In this document: positions 6,969 through 15,064 of the stretch, piece by piece
Position numbering within the stretch: the stretch's first letter is position 1
How the letters are laid out: every line of letters starts with the position of its first letter
Assembly: GCA_030673265.1 (NCBI GenBank)
Contig: DAOVJK010000021.1
Coordinates: forward strand, 1 to 18,940
DNA from: Pseudomonadota bacterium
GTDB taxonomy: Bacteria > Desulfobacterota > Desulfobulbia > Desulfobulbales > JAGXFP01
Reading direction: 5' to 3'
Length of the DNA: 18,940 nt
The notes under the pieces: model-generated
Seen by the model: only the letters and a program-made list of their open reading frames with translations
Databases searched by the model: none
Told to the model about the DNA's origin: nothing
Translations under genes and position numbers: made by a program

Positions 6969-7201
6969 GATTCTCCTGTATTTCTCTAAAGAGGCTGAGC
7001 TTCTCTTTGCCTAGGAGTTCGTAAGCCCAGTTCCCATGTCCGGATCTCACGGCCGATGGTGGCAAATTCTTTCTGGTTCAGGCTGGTAAAGCCAACCATC
7101 AAGCCACTGATCCCGGCAAGTTCTATATAATTTCCGGCGTTATCCTTGTTGACGGAGCGACATAAAGAATTGGTTTTCCGCAGGAGTAATCCCGGGGACA
7201 C
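6969..7201 (-). pseudogene. Frameshifted remnant upstream of the flavoprotein
   Basis: Protein-like stretches follow one another in different minus-strand frames. One open frame (GTG at 7201 to TAG at 6986-6988) includes AGNYIELAGISGLMVGFTSL and KEFATIGREI. Another frame takes over near 7050 with NWAYELLGKEKLSLFREIQE, a helix-like sequence running up to the flavoprotein start. Near 7180-7145 a third frame reads GITPAENQFFMSLRQQG and then stops. This pattern fits a small gene broken by at least two frameshifts. I do not recognise the family, and a short intact 71-codon gene starting at GTG 7201 is the alternative. Confidence 0.25.
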
Positions 7202-7328
7202 TTCACTTAATTATAGGCAACCAGCTTAAAAAAACCCGAAAAAGATGATCTGAATCAATCTACCCGAGAAACATCATTTCGCAAATAATTTGGCAGGCAT
7301 AAGTAAAAAAAAGGCGGGGATGATGGGG

Positions 7329-7366
7329 TGCGCCAGAGGATAAATCTCCCTTTGACCCTTGGCGCA
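7329..7366. repeat. Inverted repeat TGCGCCA/TGGCGCA with bulged 10-bp stem
   Basis: TGCGCCA (7329-7335) pairs with TGGCGCA (7360-7366). After a bulged G (7336), AGG (7337-7339) pairs with CCT (7357-7359). This makes ten pairs around a 17-base loop. On the minus strand the stem is followed, after about 16 bases, by an eight-T run (complement of 7305-7312), loosely like an intrinsic terminator. On the plus strand no T-run follows. It may end a minus-strand transcript or be a structured RNA element. Confidence 0.4.
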
Positions 7367-7582
7367 AATCGACCTGGGCTCAGGCTATAAAAGACCAGAC
7401 CCTGCAGGCAGGAAGGCAAGTTCTTAAAATGCCCCATAAACTAACCGATCAATCGCCAACCGGCCATTACCTCCCAGCCCTATAATTCTTTTGAATCCGG
7501 GAAAATCACCCCGATCCACCAGAATGCTAATCTCCGGGGTCTAGGTCTGTGGGTGTAAATTATCAAAAAGAAAACAAGCCCC

Positions 7583-7612
7583 TTGCATTCCGTTTTTATT
7601 TGTGATGACAAT
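7583..7612 (+). promoter_or_regulatory. Possible promoter for the PilZ gene
   Basis: TTGCAT (7583-7588) and GACAAT (7607-7612) are spaced by 18 bases and lie 50-80 bases before the PilZ start. The -35 box matches the sigma-70 consensus in four of six positions and the -10 box in four of six, so this is only a candidate. Confidence 0.3.
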
Positions 7613-7661
7613 AAATAGTGGTAAGAGAAAAAAAGGGTGAACTATTGCCCGAGGAGGAACC

Positions 7662-7958
7662 ATGGAAAGAAGATTGAAGAGTCGTCACAACATTCCGGTG
7701 CGGGCAATCGTATCTTTTACCGACACCATGACCCAGGAGTTTAAAACCCTGAACATTTCCGGGGATGGAGCCTTCTTCATCACCGACCAGGCGAAGCCGG
7801 AAGGGACCAGGGTCTTCATGTCGTTATTCGTGGAAACCGGTCCCAACAAGCTGATCAAGAAAAAAGCCGTGGTCAAGCTAGAAGGCACAGTCAAGCGCCG
7901 CACCAGCTACGGGATGGCGATCTGCTTCGACCATCGTCACCAGTTCGCCTGGATGTAA
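7662..7958 (+). CDS. Single-domain PilZ protein
   Basis: The 98-residue product is a stand-alone PilZ domain, the usual receptor fold for cyclic di-GMP. The N-terminal RxxxR motif is R4-L-K-S-R8 in MERRLKSRHNIPVR, and the second ligand motif NxSxxG is N31-I-S-G-D-G36 in KTLNISGDGAFF. Both motifs are intact, so ligand binding is likely. The rest fits the small beta barrel, ending in the strand YGMAICF and a short tail. It would act in the cytoplasm by binding a partner, such as a motility, secretion or polysaccharide factor, but no such gene is next to it. GAGGAGG at 7651-7657 is a strong ribosome binding site four bases before the ATG. It appears to be monocistronic. Confidence 0.85.
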   Translation: MERRLKSRHNIPVRAIVSFTDTMTQEFKTLNISGDGAFFITDQAKPEGTRVFMSLFVETGPNKLIKKKAVVKLEGTVKRRTSYGMAICFDHRHQFAWM

Positions 7959-8366
7959 GGGAGGAAAATCTCTCATTCTTTTCTTCAATGGTAATCGGCA
8001 ATCTTTATATTTGGACACCATTGGCATCCCACATGAAACAGATCCGCCTTATTTGTTAATGGGATGAGGTGCTATTCTTGTCTGTTGCCGCCAAACTAAC
8101 TCAAGGCGGTTTGCCGGATGGGGATACGCAGGTCATCGATGGTGGTGGAATGATGCTGTATAACCAGTTTACGTTTTAAGATACACGGGATGTGCCTTGG
8201 TATTATTTTTGTAAAAAGACCGGCAAATATTTTTCCGTTTTTCTTTGCAGGTGCAAGTTGTGGTCACAAAAAAAAGGTTTAATCCTGAGGGATAATATCG
8301 TCACGGGTTAATTAAGAAGGTGGGGAAATGGTCAACGCAGCCATTGAGAGCGTTAGGACGGCATCA
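7959..8366. other. Convergent gap between PilZ and recO
   Basis: About 400 bp separate these converging genes. A short plus-strand frame at 8063-8179 has 38 codons from stop to stop, ends in VIDGGGMMLYNQFTF and has only a GTG as possible start. It may be a gene remnant, but it is too short to call. A possible recO terminator lies at 8268-8293. A plus-strand 45-codon frame from ATG 8328 has a purine-rich upstream sequence but runs into antisense recO and is not called. Confidence 0.4.
8268..8293 (-). terminator. Possible terminator for the recO end of the operon
   Basis: On the minus strand a short ATCC/GGAT stem (complement of 8290-8293 and 8282-8285, loop of four) is followed six bases later by eight Ts (complement of 8268-8275). 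It lies about 75 bases after the recO stop. The stem is only four pairs, so the call is weak. Confidence 0.3.
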
Positions 8367-9134
8367 TTACTTGACCAGGAAGTTCCAGGAAGAGATATCT
8401 CTTTGCAGGATGCTGCTGCCGTAATTTTTCAACATGAGAAGCGCTTCTTTTACCACGGTAGGTGAGAAACGGAGGCGAGCAAGTTTATCCAGGGGCATCT
8501 CCTGGGCCTTACTAAGGAAACGGGCGGTACTGATGGAAAAGTTGAAACCCGGCGATTGGCCCAGGTTGTTTGCTGATTTGCCACAGGTGCGGCAAATCAA
8601 GCCGTTTCTGGCCGGGTTGAAGCGGTAGGGGCCATCCTGATGGGCAAGGGGGGTGCCGCATTCGCTGCAGCCCTCCAACGCCGGTTTGTAGCCCAAGAGG
8701 GTTAAAAGCTTGATGTTAAAAAGGATCACTACCCAGGTGGCCGGTTGTTTGAGGTCTTCCAGACTGGTCAGGGCCCAGATTAACAGCCAGAAGATGCGTT
8801 CGTCTGGATCGTTCTCGCGGGTCCAATGGAGGATTAACTCACAGATCAAAGCAGCGGCAGTGAAGCGATCGTAGTTGCTTCTGATTACCGGGAAGGGATT
8901 GATTAGTTCGGCCTGATCAATGCGGGCCAGAGATGAGCTGTGGCTGTCAGTATAAAGTATTTCCAGGTGGCTAAACAGTTCCAGCTTATTGACAAAACGT
9001 TTCAGACTACGTTGGGCTCCCTTGGCGATACCGCTCATCCGGCCCTTGGATTTACTGTAAAAAGTGACGATCTTGTCTGACTCGCCGTAGGTTCTGACCT
9101 CAAGAACGACCGTCGGAGTTCTGCCGGATTTCAT
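8367..9134 (-). CDS. recO: DNA repair protein RecO
   Basis: The 255-residue protein is full length for RecO, which anneals single strands and loads RecA with RecR (the RecFOR pathway). The N-terminal OB fold shows the typical opening VVLEVRTYGESDKIVTFYSK and GRMSGIAKGAQRSLKRF. The helical C-terminal part carries a zinc-finger-like set C156-x2-C159 (GCSECGTPL) and C181-x2-C184 (ICRTCGK), with the linking FNPARNG typical of the family. GAGGAG lies six bases before the ATG. It is the last gene of the minus-strand block, 18 bases after the RodZ-like gene, so it is probably co-transcribed with it. Confidence 0.95.
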   Translation of the reverse strand: MKSGRTPTVVLEVRTYGESDKIVTFYSKSKGRMSGIAKGAQRSLKRFVNKLELFSHLEILYTDSHSSSLARIDQAELINPFPVIRSNYDRFTAAALICELILHWTRENDPDERIFWLLIWALTSLEDLKQPATWVVILFNIKLLTLLGYKPALEGCSECGTPLAHQDGPYRFNPARNGLICRTCGKSANNLGQSPGFNFSISTARFLSKAQEMPLDKLARLRFSPTVVKEALLMLKNYGSSILQRDISSWNFLVK

Positions 9135-9152
9135 TCCGCGCTCCTCAGGAAG

Positions 9153-10283
9153 TTAAGGATTGCTGCTATTCGGAAGATCTGCAGGGATATTGATAATGGC
9201 CGTTAGGTCGTCAGTATCGCTAATGGCGAAAGGCTGGCCGTTAAGAGTAAGTGAAACGCCGGCCCTATTGTCGAGATCAAGGACGATGCTTTCATTGGCC
9301 TTCCATATTCTGACAATTCCGGCCTGGGAATTGTATCGAAGTTGCGGCTTGTCATCTACCTTAATGCGCACCTGCGAACTCTCCTCGAACCGGGCCTCCA
9401 GAACATATTTATAGTCAACATCTGTAGGCTCTTCAAGTTGTGCCGGGGCTGGGGTGGGGCCAGTTGCGACTGTAACGGTGACTGGCAAGGAAGCAGGTTT
9501 AATCTTCTGTTCAATTGGTTGGGCTGTGGCGGTCTTGGGCGGAGGCGTCGTTGGCTTTTCTACTGTAAGTGGAGATGATGACGTTGGTTTTTTTACTGTA
9601 AGGGCAGACGGCTTAGCCGCAGCGATGTTCTCGGGTTCAATTTTCTGTTTGGCTTGGCTCGCGGATTTTACGGCTGGTTTCCGGACTGCCGGCTTGGCAG
9701 GTTGCTGGGGCTGTTTTGCGATCTTTTTGGAAATCGGGTCTTTTTTCTGGTTGGGGGAGGGCTCGGTATCTGACAGTGGTGACGGTTCAACCGGTGAAAG
9801 AGTAATTTCAGGTTCTGGCTGTAGCTGACTGTTGGAAGGTTGTTCCTCTGATTTAAAGAAGACGCCGAGGATATAAAAAATAACCAGAATTGCCAGTAAG
9901 ATCGTTACCGGCAGGGTTCTGTTGGGTTTTTTTATAAAAACAGACGTTTTGTCCAGTAGTTCACTGCCAATGACTGCATCCTCTTGCAGCTTGACAACTG
10001 GCTTGGAGGGGGCAAGATTTTCCTGGGATATGTAGTGTTTAAATGTGTCGACCGGGTCTAAGCCCAGATAAGTTGCATAAAGTTTGATGAATCCTCTGGT
10101 AAAGATTTCATCCGGTAATTTCCCGAAATCGTTTTCTTCCAGAGCCCTCAGGAATTTTACATTAATTCGTGTTGTTGCCGCGGCATCCTCTAATGTTTTC
10201 TGTCGGGCTTGACGGGTTCTTTGGAGAAGGTCCCCAAGGTTGTTGTTATGGCTGGTTTCATTGTCAGTCTGTTGGTTTGTCAT
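9153..10283 (-). CDS. rodZ: RodZ-like membrane protein with HTH and DUF4115 domains
   Basis: From ATG 10283 the product has 376 residues. The start is chosen because AGGAAA lies just upstream and because a longer frame to 10451 would run backward through surA and add a basic, non-homologous tail. An N-terminal Cro/C1-like helix-turn-helix domain spans about 13-80 (LGDLLQRTRQARQKTLEDAA, then FLRALEENDFGKLPDEIFTRG). Next come a transmembrane helix at about 123-143, a periplasmic linker at about 145-285 rich in Pro, Lys and Ala, and a DUF4115 domain at about 290-370 (YKYVLEARFEESSQVRIKVD). This is the RodZ layout; RodZ links MreB to the cell wall machinery and supports rod shape. The gene is 13 bases from surA. 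No mreB is visible here, so a role in shape is inferred from the domain layout. Confidence 0.88.
   Translation of the reverse strand: MTNQQTDNETSHNNNLGDLLQRTRQARQKTLEDAAATTRINVKFLRALEENDFGKLPDEIFTRGFIKLYATYLGLDPVDTFKHYISQENLAPSKPVVKLQEDAVIGSELLDKTSVFIKKPNRTLPVTILLAILVIFYILGVFFKSEEQPSNSQLQPEPEITLSPVEPSPLSDTEPSPNQKKDPISKKIAKQPQQPAKPAVRKPAVKSASQAKQKIEPENIAAAKPSALTVKKPTSSSPLTVEKPTTPPPKTATAQPIEQKIKPASLPVTVTVATGPTPAPAQLEEPTDVDYKYVLEARFEESSQVRIKVDDKPQLRYNSQAGIVRIWKANESIVLDLDNRAGVSLTLNGQPFAISDTDDLTAIINIPADLPNSSNP
9550..9615 (-). repeat. Imperfect 33-bp tandem repeat in the RodZ-like linker
   Basis: Two adjacent 33-base units begin at 9550 and 9583. The first 22 bases of each, GTTGGnTTTTnTACTGTAAG plus two, match at 19 positions. 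They encode the neighbouring linker peptides LTVEKPTTPPP and LTVKKPTSSSP. This is a likely local duplication that lengthened the proline-rich periplasmic spacer. Confidence 0.6.
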
Positions 10284-10296
10284 GGCACAGTGTTTC

Positions 10297-11298
10297 CTAG
10301 ATAAGTTCCTTGATGATGGCCTGATCCTTGATTTCCTGTAGCCATTTTTTATAGCGCCTATTAAGTTCCTCTTCCCGGAGGTGTTCAATAATCTCTGCCC
10401 CGACATCTGCAAAAGGGGCAAATTCCTGGGTGCCATCGATGTTTTTGGCAATCAATCGATAAAACTGATATGAATATGGGGTTTCAATTAACACGCTGGT
10501 TTGCCCCGGTTTTAGTCCGACAATTATTTCCTTCATATACTCGGCTAGTTCGTCCCCGGAGAAAAAGCCCAAGTCGCCGCCGTCTTTTGCCGAGGGCAGT
10601 TCGGAAAACGAGCGGGCCAGTTCCCTGAAATCCTGGCCAGCTATGGCCAGATTTCTGAGCCCTTCAGCTCTTGTCCTGGCTTTTTCTTGAGTATCTGAAG
10701 ATGATTCCGGGGTTCCCCAGGTTATGCCGATTTGGAGGAGATGGTAACCCTCAGTGGTTTCCTGCTTAGAGTAAACCGTATCGTAATATTCACGGGCCTT
10801 CTCCTCGCTGATCACTATTTTGGATTGTACCTCGTAGTTTACCAGCCTTGAGCGGCGGATCTGGCTGGCCAGTTTATGGCGGTACTCGTCCTTGCTGACG
10901 CCTGTTTTTTGCAATTCAATGTATAGTTGAGCCGGGGTCAAGCTGTTATCCTGGCTGATCTTGGCGATGGCGTTATCGAGATCTTGCTCGGTAACGTTAA
11001 TTCTCAGTTCTTGGGCTTTTTGGTTGACCAGAAGATCTTCGATGAGGCCGGCGAGCACCTGGCGTCTGGCCTTGGCTAATGCTTCATCAAGTTCGAGGGC
11101 CGGAGTACTCTGCCGGAGCTGGGTGAAGATGTTATGGCTCGCCGAAGCCAGTTCGGTTTGGGTGATAACCTCGCCGTTAACAATTGCGACAACTTTTTCA
11201 AGCAGTCTGGCCTGGATAGGATTGGAATTTAGGCAGATCAATATGGTTGCGGTTAAGATAAACAGTAGATAGCGGCAAGGGGGCATAGATTCAGTCAT
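10297..11298 (-). CDS. surA: SurA-like periplasmic peptidyl-prolyl isomerase chaperone
   Basis: The 333-residue protein starts with a signal peptide (about 1-30; hydrophobic core LLFILTATILICL, probable cleavage after IQA). It is followed by the SurA N-terminal chaperone domain, opening VVAIVNGEVITQTEL and containing ARRQVLAGLIEDLLVNQKAQ. A single parvulin domain spans about 183-286 (GYHLLQIGI, then GGDLGFFSGDELAEYM and LKPGQTSVLIETPYSYQFY). A basic C-terminal helix follows. E. coli SurA has two parvulin domains and about 430 residues; one-domain forms are common elsewhere. It should escort outer-membrane proteins to BamA, encoded two genes upstream. The ATG has only a weak GGAA site about nine bases before it; M5 is an alternative start. 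Confidence 0.9.
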   Translation of the reverse strand: MTESMPPCRYLLFILTATILICLNSNPIQARLLEKVVAIVNGEVITQTELASASHNIFTQLRQSTPALELDEALAKARRQVLAGLIEDLLVNQKAQELRINVTEQDLDNAIAKISQDNSLTPAQLYIELQKTGVSKDEYRHKLASQIRRSRLVNYEVQSKIVISEEKAREYYDTVYSKQETTEGYHLLQIGITWGTPESSSDTQEKARTRAEGLRNLAIAGQDFRELARSFSELPSAKDGGDLGFFSGDELAEYMKEIIVGLKPGQTSVLIETPYSYQFYRLIAKNIDGTQEFAPFADVGAEIIEHLREEELNRRYKKWLQEIKDQAIIKELI

Positions 11299-11369
11299 TA
11301 ACTTGTTTTCCAGTGGGAAGTGATTAGCTGTCAGTGAAAAGATCGGAATGATAGTCTTTTCGCTCTTAT

Positions 11370-14300
11370 TTAAGTAGCACTCTGCAGGAGGGCGCGCAAT
11401 ATTTTTTTGGCCTCCTGGATAATAGTTTCAGCCTGGCCAGACTTGACTGTAACTACCAAGCGGCTGTCAGGGGTCAAGCGCATGGCACCCTTTGATGAAT
11501 TAATGATCTCTAAAAGCTGCGTCGGACTGACCGGGGTACGCTCCGTAAAAGAAAAAACCAGATTCATTTCACCCTGATCAAGACGGTTGATTTTCAGTTT
11601 AACCAGGGCCTCTTTAAGGGCAATGACATCCAGGAGATTAATGGTTTCATCGGGCAGGGCGCCATAGCGATCCCGGAGCTCTTCCTTGATGTCGGCCAGG
11701 GCCTCTTCGCTATGGCAGGAGGTTATCTTTCTATAGGTGATATAGCGCAGATCGGTGTCCTGGATATATTTTTGGGGAATGAAGGCCGGCAAGAGCAGGT
11801 TTATCTCTGGTTCCAGATCTTCGTCGGCCAGATCTTCTCCACCCGCGGCCTTGCGCTTCAGGTCCTCGACGGTCTGCTGAAGCAGGTCCAGATAAAGGTC
11901 ATAACCTACCGCGGCAATATTGCCGCTCTGGGATTCGCCGAGGATATTGCCGCCGCCTCTGATCTGCAGATCGCTCATGGCCAATTTGAAGCCGCCGCCA
12001 AGTTCATTGAACTCCATTAAGGCCCGCAATCGTTGCTGGGCATCGCCTGAGAGCCTCTCCATGGAAGGGACTAATAGATAGGCGTAGGCCTGGGTGCTGC
12101 TACGGCCGACCCGGCCGCGCAGCTGATAAATTCCGGCCAGCCCTAAACGGTCCGCCCGGGTGATGATTATGGTGTTGGCATTGGGAATGTCGAGACCTGA
12201 TTCAACAATGGTTGTGCAGACCAGAACATCAATCTCCCCGTTGACGAATTTTACCATGATCTCTTCAAGAGTCCGGCCGGGCATCTGGCCGTGGGCTACT
12301 GATATTCTGGCATCCGGCTTGAGGTCTTGAATTTGCCGGGCCATCCCATGGATCGATTGGACCCGATTATGGACGACGAAGACCTGGCCGCCCCTCTGCA
12401 TCTCCCGGGTGACCGCCTCTTTGATTACCAGCTCATCGAAGTTGGCCACAAAGGTTTTTACCGAACGGCGATGGCGGGGCGGGGAACTGATAATCGACAG
12501 GTCCCTGACGCCCAGCAATGACATCTGCAGGGTGCGGGGAATGGGTGTCGCGGTCAGGGTCAGGACATCAACCCCGGTTCGTATTTTTTTGATTCTCTCT
12601 TTGTGCTTCACCCCGAAGCGATGTTCTTCGTCTATTATCAGTAAGCCCAGCTTATGAAATACGACATCCTTGGAGAGCAGGCGGTGGGTGCCGATGATGA
12701 TATTGACTGCCCCTTCCTTCAGGCCTTTAAGGGTCTTGGTTTGTTCTGCCTTGGGCCGGAACCTGTTCAGGGTCTCAACTCTGACCCCGAAACCACCCAG
12801 ACGCTCTTTGAAGGTGGCGGCGTGTTGTTCGGCCAGAACCGTGGTCGGCACGAGAATGGCTACCTGGCAATCATCTGCCAGGACTTTAAAGGCGGCCCTG
12901 ATCGCTATCTCGGTCTTTCCGTAGCCAACATCGCCGCATACCAGACGATCCATTACTCGGTCCGAAGTAAGATCATCCAGCACATTGTTGATGGCCTTGA
13001 GTTGCCCCGGGGTTTCATCGAAGGGGAACGATTCTTCCAGTTCATGGAATATCTCATCCGGTTCGGAAAAACGGCGGCCCGTGGTGATCTGCCGTTTGGC
13101 GTAAAGGTCCAGCAGTTCCTGGGCCACCTTCCAGACGGCTTCTTTGACCTTGGCTTTGGCTTTACTCCAGGCCTTTCCTCCAAGTTTATCCCGTTTCGGC
13201 TCCTTGTCGGACAAGCCCTTGTATTTCTGGACCATATTCAGTTGGTCGACCGGCACGTACAATTTGTCGTCATCCAGGTAATTGATCTGGAGATAATCGC
13301 CCTCAATGCCGTTTAAGGTCATGTTAATCAGACCAACGTAACTGCCAAGACCGTGGTTGACATGTACGACGATCTCACCGGCCTTCAGTTCTTCGAAGGT
13401 GACCGATTCGCCTTCACTGACCTTTTGGCTCCGGCTCTTGCTCAGCCGTTTTTCGCCGAATAATTCCGACTCGGAAAGAAAGTGGAGTTTTTCTTCGGTC
13501 AGGTCGAAACCGGCGGATAGCGGTGAGGTGTAAAGAATGATCTCATTGTTGGCGGTGGTCTGCGGTTCTTGAGCCACTGGTAGTTGGCGGTTGACAACGT
13601 TGAGGCTGTGATGGCTGAGAAATTCGCTTAGTTGCTCGGCATGGCGGCTGGAGCGGCAAGCCAGGATAACGGTGTCGCCTTCATCCTGCCAGGTCTTGAT
13701 TTGCTTGACCAGCGGGGTTAGCAGGCCTTTTTTATGGCGTTGTAATTCCAGTTCCTGTCTGAGCAGGGTATGGCTGCCGGAGGGGATGTGGTGGATTTCA
13801 GCGGAGGCTTCCGGGGTTAAGAACCGCTGTTCGCAGTTGTCAGCCGGGCTGGCGGTAATCGGGAAATCATTCAGGTTGATTATTGAAAATTCTTGTAATT
13901 GCTTGGTAAGCTTCTCTTCGGTCAAAAATAGTTCGGCTGGTTCCAGGGCCGGTTTTTTGTTGGCCGAAATATCCTGGAAATTGGCGGTGATTCTCTCCCA
14001 GGCCAGATCAATGCTTTTGGAAATTTCGATGGGTTCGTCCAGGATCAGCAGGGCATTTTTGGGGGCAAAATCGAGTGGGGTGGCCGGGTTGTCGTGAAAC
14101 AGCGGCAAGAGAAACTCGATACCCGGGAAACGATGTTTGGCTTTGAGATGATCAAACAGGGAATCGAACTCATCAGGGTCCCAATCCAGTTGGTGGGAAC
14201 GCTCCAGTAGGCGGCTGGCCGAGGAACTATCTTCATTTTCTGTACTGGGATAAAGACTGTCCGAGACCGGCAGAATGGTAAATTCTGTCAGCTCCTGGAG

Positions 14301-14951
14301 GGAGCGTTGACTGATTGGATCGAAAAAGCGGATTGATTCAATGGTGTCACCAAAAAAATCGAGTCGTACCGGGCAGTTTTCCGAAATCAACGGTGCAGAT
14401 TTGCCAAGGAGAATCAACTCGCCGGGGTGGGGTGGGAATATATCGAGAATGCCGCCGCGCAGACTTATTTCACCCGGGGTCTGGACCAGTGATACCTTCT
14501 CGTAACCGGAGCTGATCAGGCGGCGGACCAGGTCGGCCTGATCGGTTTCTTCTCCGGTGATGACCAGTTCGGCCAGATTACTAAGTTTATCTTTGGGAAT
14601 GACTCTGCGTAACAGGGCTTCGGCTGGAATCACCAGAATAAAGGGTTTGTTCAGGTTGATGAGTTGGTACAGGGTTGAAATACGGCTGGCAACGGTGGCT
14701 GGATCCGGCGACAGCGGGGTGTAGGCCGGAATGTCAAAACCAGGATAGAGCAATACCGGCAGTTTGGTGAACAGAGCCAGATCCTGCTCCATTTCGGCGG
14801 CCGTGTCCTCGGATGCGGTGATAACGACAACCGGCCGTTGCAGGGCATGGGCCGTCCGCACAGCCAGCAGGGCTTTGGCGCCGCCTCGCAACCCGGTGAT
14901 AGTAGCGGAGAACTTGACTTCCCCGGATATTTTGTTAAGCAGGCTTTTCAT
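11370..14951 (-). CDS. mfd: Transcription-repair coupling factor Mfd
   Basis: At 1193 residues this is a full-length Mfd (E. coli has 1148). It removes stalled RNA polymerase and recruits UvrA to lesions. The UvrB-like N-terminal module holds ALLAVRTAHAL, PGFDIPAYTPLSPDPATVASR and RRLISSGYEKV. The RNA-polymerase-interacting (CarD-like) domain lies at about 520-585 (GEIVVHVNHGLGSYVG, then DDKLYVPVDQLNMVQKY). The SF2 translocase follows: Walker A GDVGYGKTE with K679, DEEH at 774-777, TATPIPRTLQMSL as motif III, and QLRGRVGRS as motif VI. The C-terminal TRCF domain begins after VGYDLYLDLLQ. All motifs are intact. There is no obvious ribosome binding site before ATG 14951. It sits between bamA and surA, 113 and 71 bases away. 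Confidence 0.97.
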   Translation of the reverse strand: MKSLLNKISGEVKFSATITGLRGGAKALLAVRTAHALQRPVVVITASEDTAAEMEQDLALFTKLPVLLYPGFDIPAYTPLSPDPATVASRISTLYQLINLNKPFILVIPAEALLRRVIPKDKLSNLAELVITGEETDQADLVRRLISSGYEKVSLVQTPGEISLRGGILDIFPPHPGELILLGKSAPLISENCPVRLDFFGDTIESIRFFDPISQRSLQELTEFTILPVSDSLYPSTENEDSSSASRLLERSHQLDWDPDEFDSLFDHLKAKHRFPGIEFLLPLFHDNPATPLDFAPKNALLILDEPIEISKSIDLAWERITANFQDISANKKPALEPAELFLTEEKLTKQLQEFSIINLNDFPITASPADNCEQRFLTPEASAEIHHIPSGSHTLLRQELELQRHKKGLLTPLVKQIKTWQDEGDTVILACRSSRHAEQLSEFLSHHSLNVVNRQLPVAQEPQTTANNEIILYTSPLSAGFDLTEEKLHFLSESELFGEKRLSKSRSQKVSEGESVTFEELKAGEIVVHVNHGLGSYVGLINMTLNGIEGDYLQINYLDDDKLYVPVDQLNMVQKYKGLSDKEPKRDKLGGKAWSKAKAKVKEAVWKVAQELLDLYAKRQITTGRRFSEPDEIFHELEESFPFDETPGQLKAINNVLDDLTSDRVMDRLVCGDVGYGKTEIAIRAAFKVLADDCQVAILVPTTVLAEQHAATFKERLGGFGVRVETLNRFRPKAEQTKTLKGLKEGAVNIIIGTHRLLSKDVVFHKLGLLIIDEEHRFGVKHKERIKKIRTGVDVLTLTATPIPRTLQMSLLGVRDLSIISSPPRHRRSVKTFVANFDELVIKEAVTREMQRGGQVFVVHNRVQSIHGMARQIQDLKPDARISVAHGQMPGRTLEEIMVKFVNGEIDVLVCTTIVESGLDIPNANTIIITRADRLGLAGIYQLRGRVGRSSTQAYAYLLVPSMERLSGDAQQRLRALMEFNELGGGFKLAMSDLQIRGGGNILGESQSGNIAAVGYDLYLDLLQQTVEDLKRKAAGGEDLADEDLEPEINLLLPAFIPQKYIQDTDLRYITYRKITSCHSEEALADIKEELRDRYGALPDETINLLDVIALKEALVKLKINRLDQGEMNLVFSFTERTPVSPTQLLEIINSSKGAMRLTPDSRLVVTVKSGQAETIIQEAKKILRALLQSAT

Positions 14952-15019
14952 AGTGTTGGAGTCAAGCGGGAAGTCTTGCCTGGAAAGGGGGAGCTAAATG
15001 GGTTAGAGGGGGGTGCTTT

Positions 15020-15038
15020 AGCCAGCAGTGATTTGGCT
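15020..15038 (-). repeat. Small hairpin in the bamA-mfd gap
   Basis: AGCCA (15020-15024) and TGGCT (15034-15038) form a five-base stem with a nine-base loop just after the bamA stop. No T-run follows on the minus strand. The 113-bp gap is the largest in the block, so partial termination or a separate mfd promoter could lie here, but none can be shown. Confidence 0.25.
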
Positions 15039-15064
15039 GACCCTTTTGCTGACAACCCGGATAA

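Larger units (their letters stand above)
6969..7661. other. Long gap between flavoprotein and PilZ genes
   Basis: The two flanking genes diverge. The left third carries the frameshifted remnant. The middle holds a strong inverted repeat (7329-7366) next to an eight-A run, and a second six-base repeat (ACCCCG 7508-7513 with CGGGGT 7535-7540). The right end is the PilZ promoter region. A 60-codon minus-strand frame at 7255-7437 lacks protein-like character and is not called. Confidence 0.45.

Noticed and set aside
7255..7437. 60-codon minus-strand frame
   Set aside because: It is rich in Pro, Phe, Ser and Arg without domain character, and it contains the inverted repeat and homopolymer run.
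8063..8179. 38-codon plus-strand frame ending VIDGGGMMLYNQFTF
   Set aside because: It looks slightly protein-like but is short, has only a GTG as start, and matches nothing I know.
8328..8465. 45-codon plus-strand frame from ATG 8328 after a GGTGGGG site
   Set aside because: Most of it is antisense to the end of recO and the translation resembles no family.
10284..10451. N-terminal extension of the RodZ-like gene by 56 codons
   Set aside because: It would overlap the end of surA, has no family similarity, and a good ribosome binding site precedes ATG 10283.
12654..13316. 220-codon plus-strand open frame inside mfd
   Set aside because: It is antisense to the translocase core of mfd, whose motifs are unambiguous; a shadow frame.
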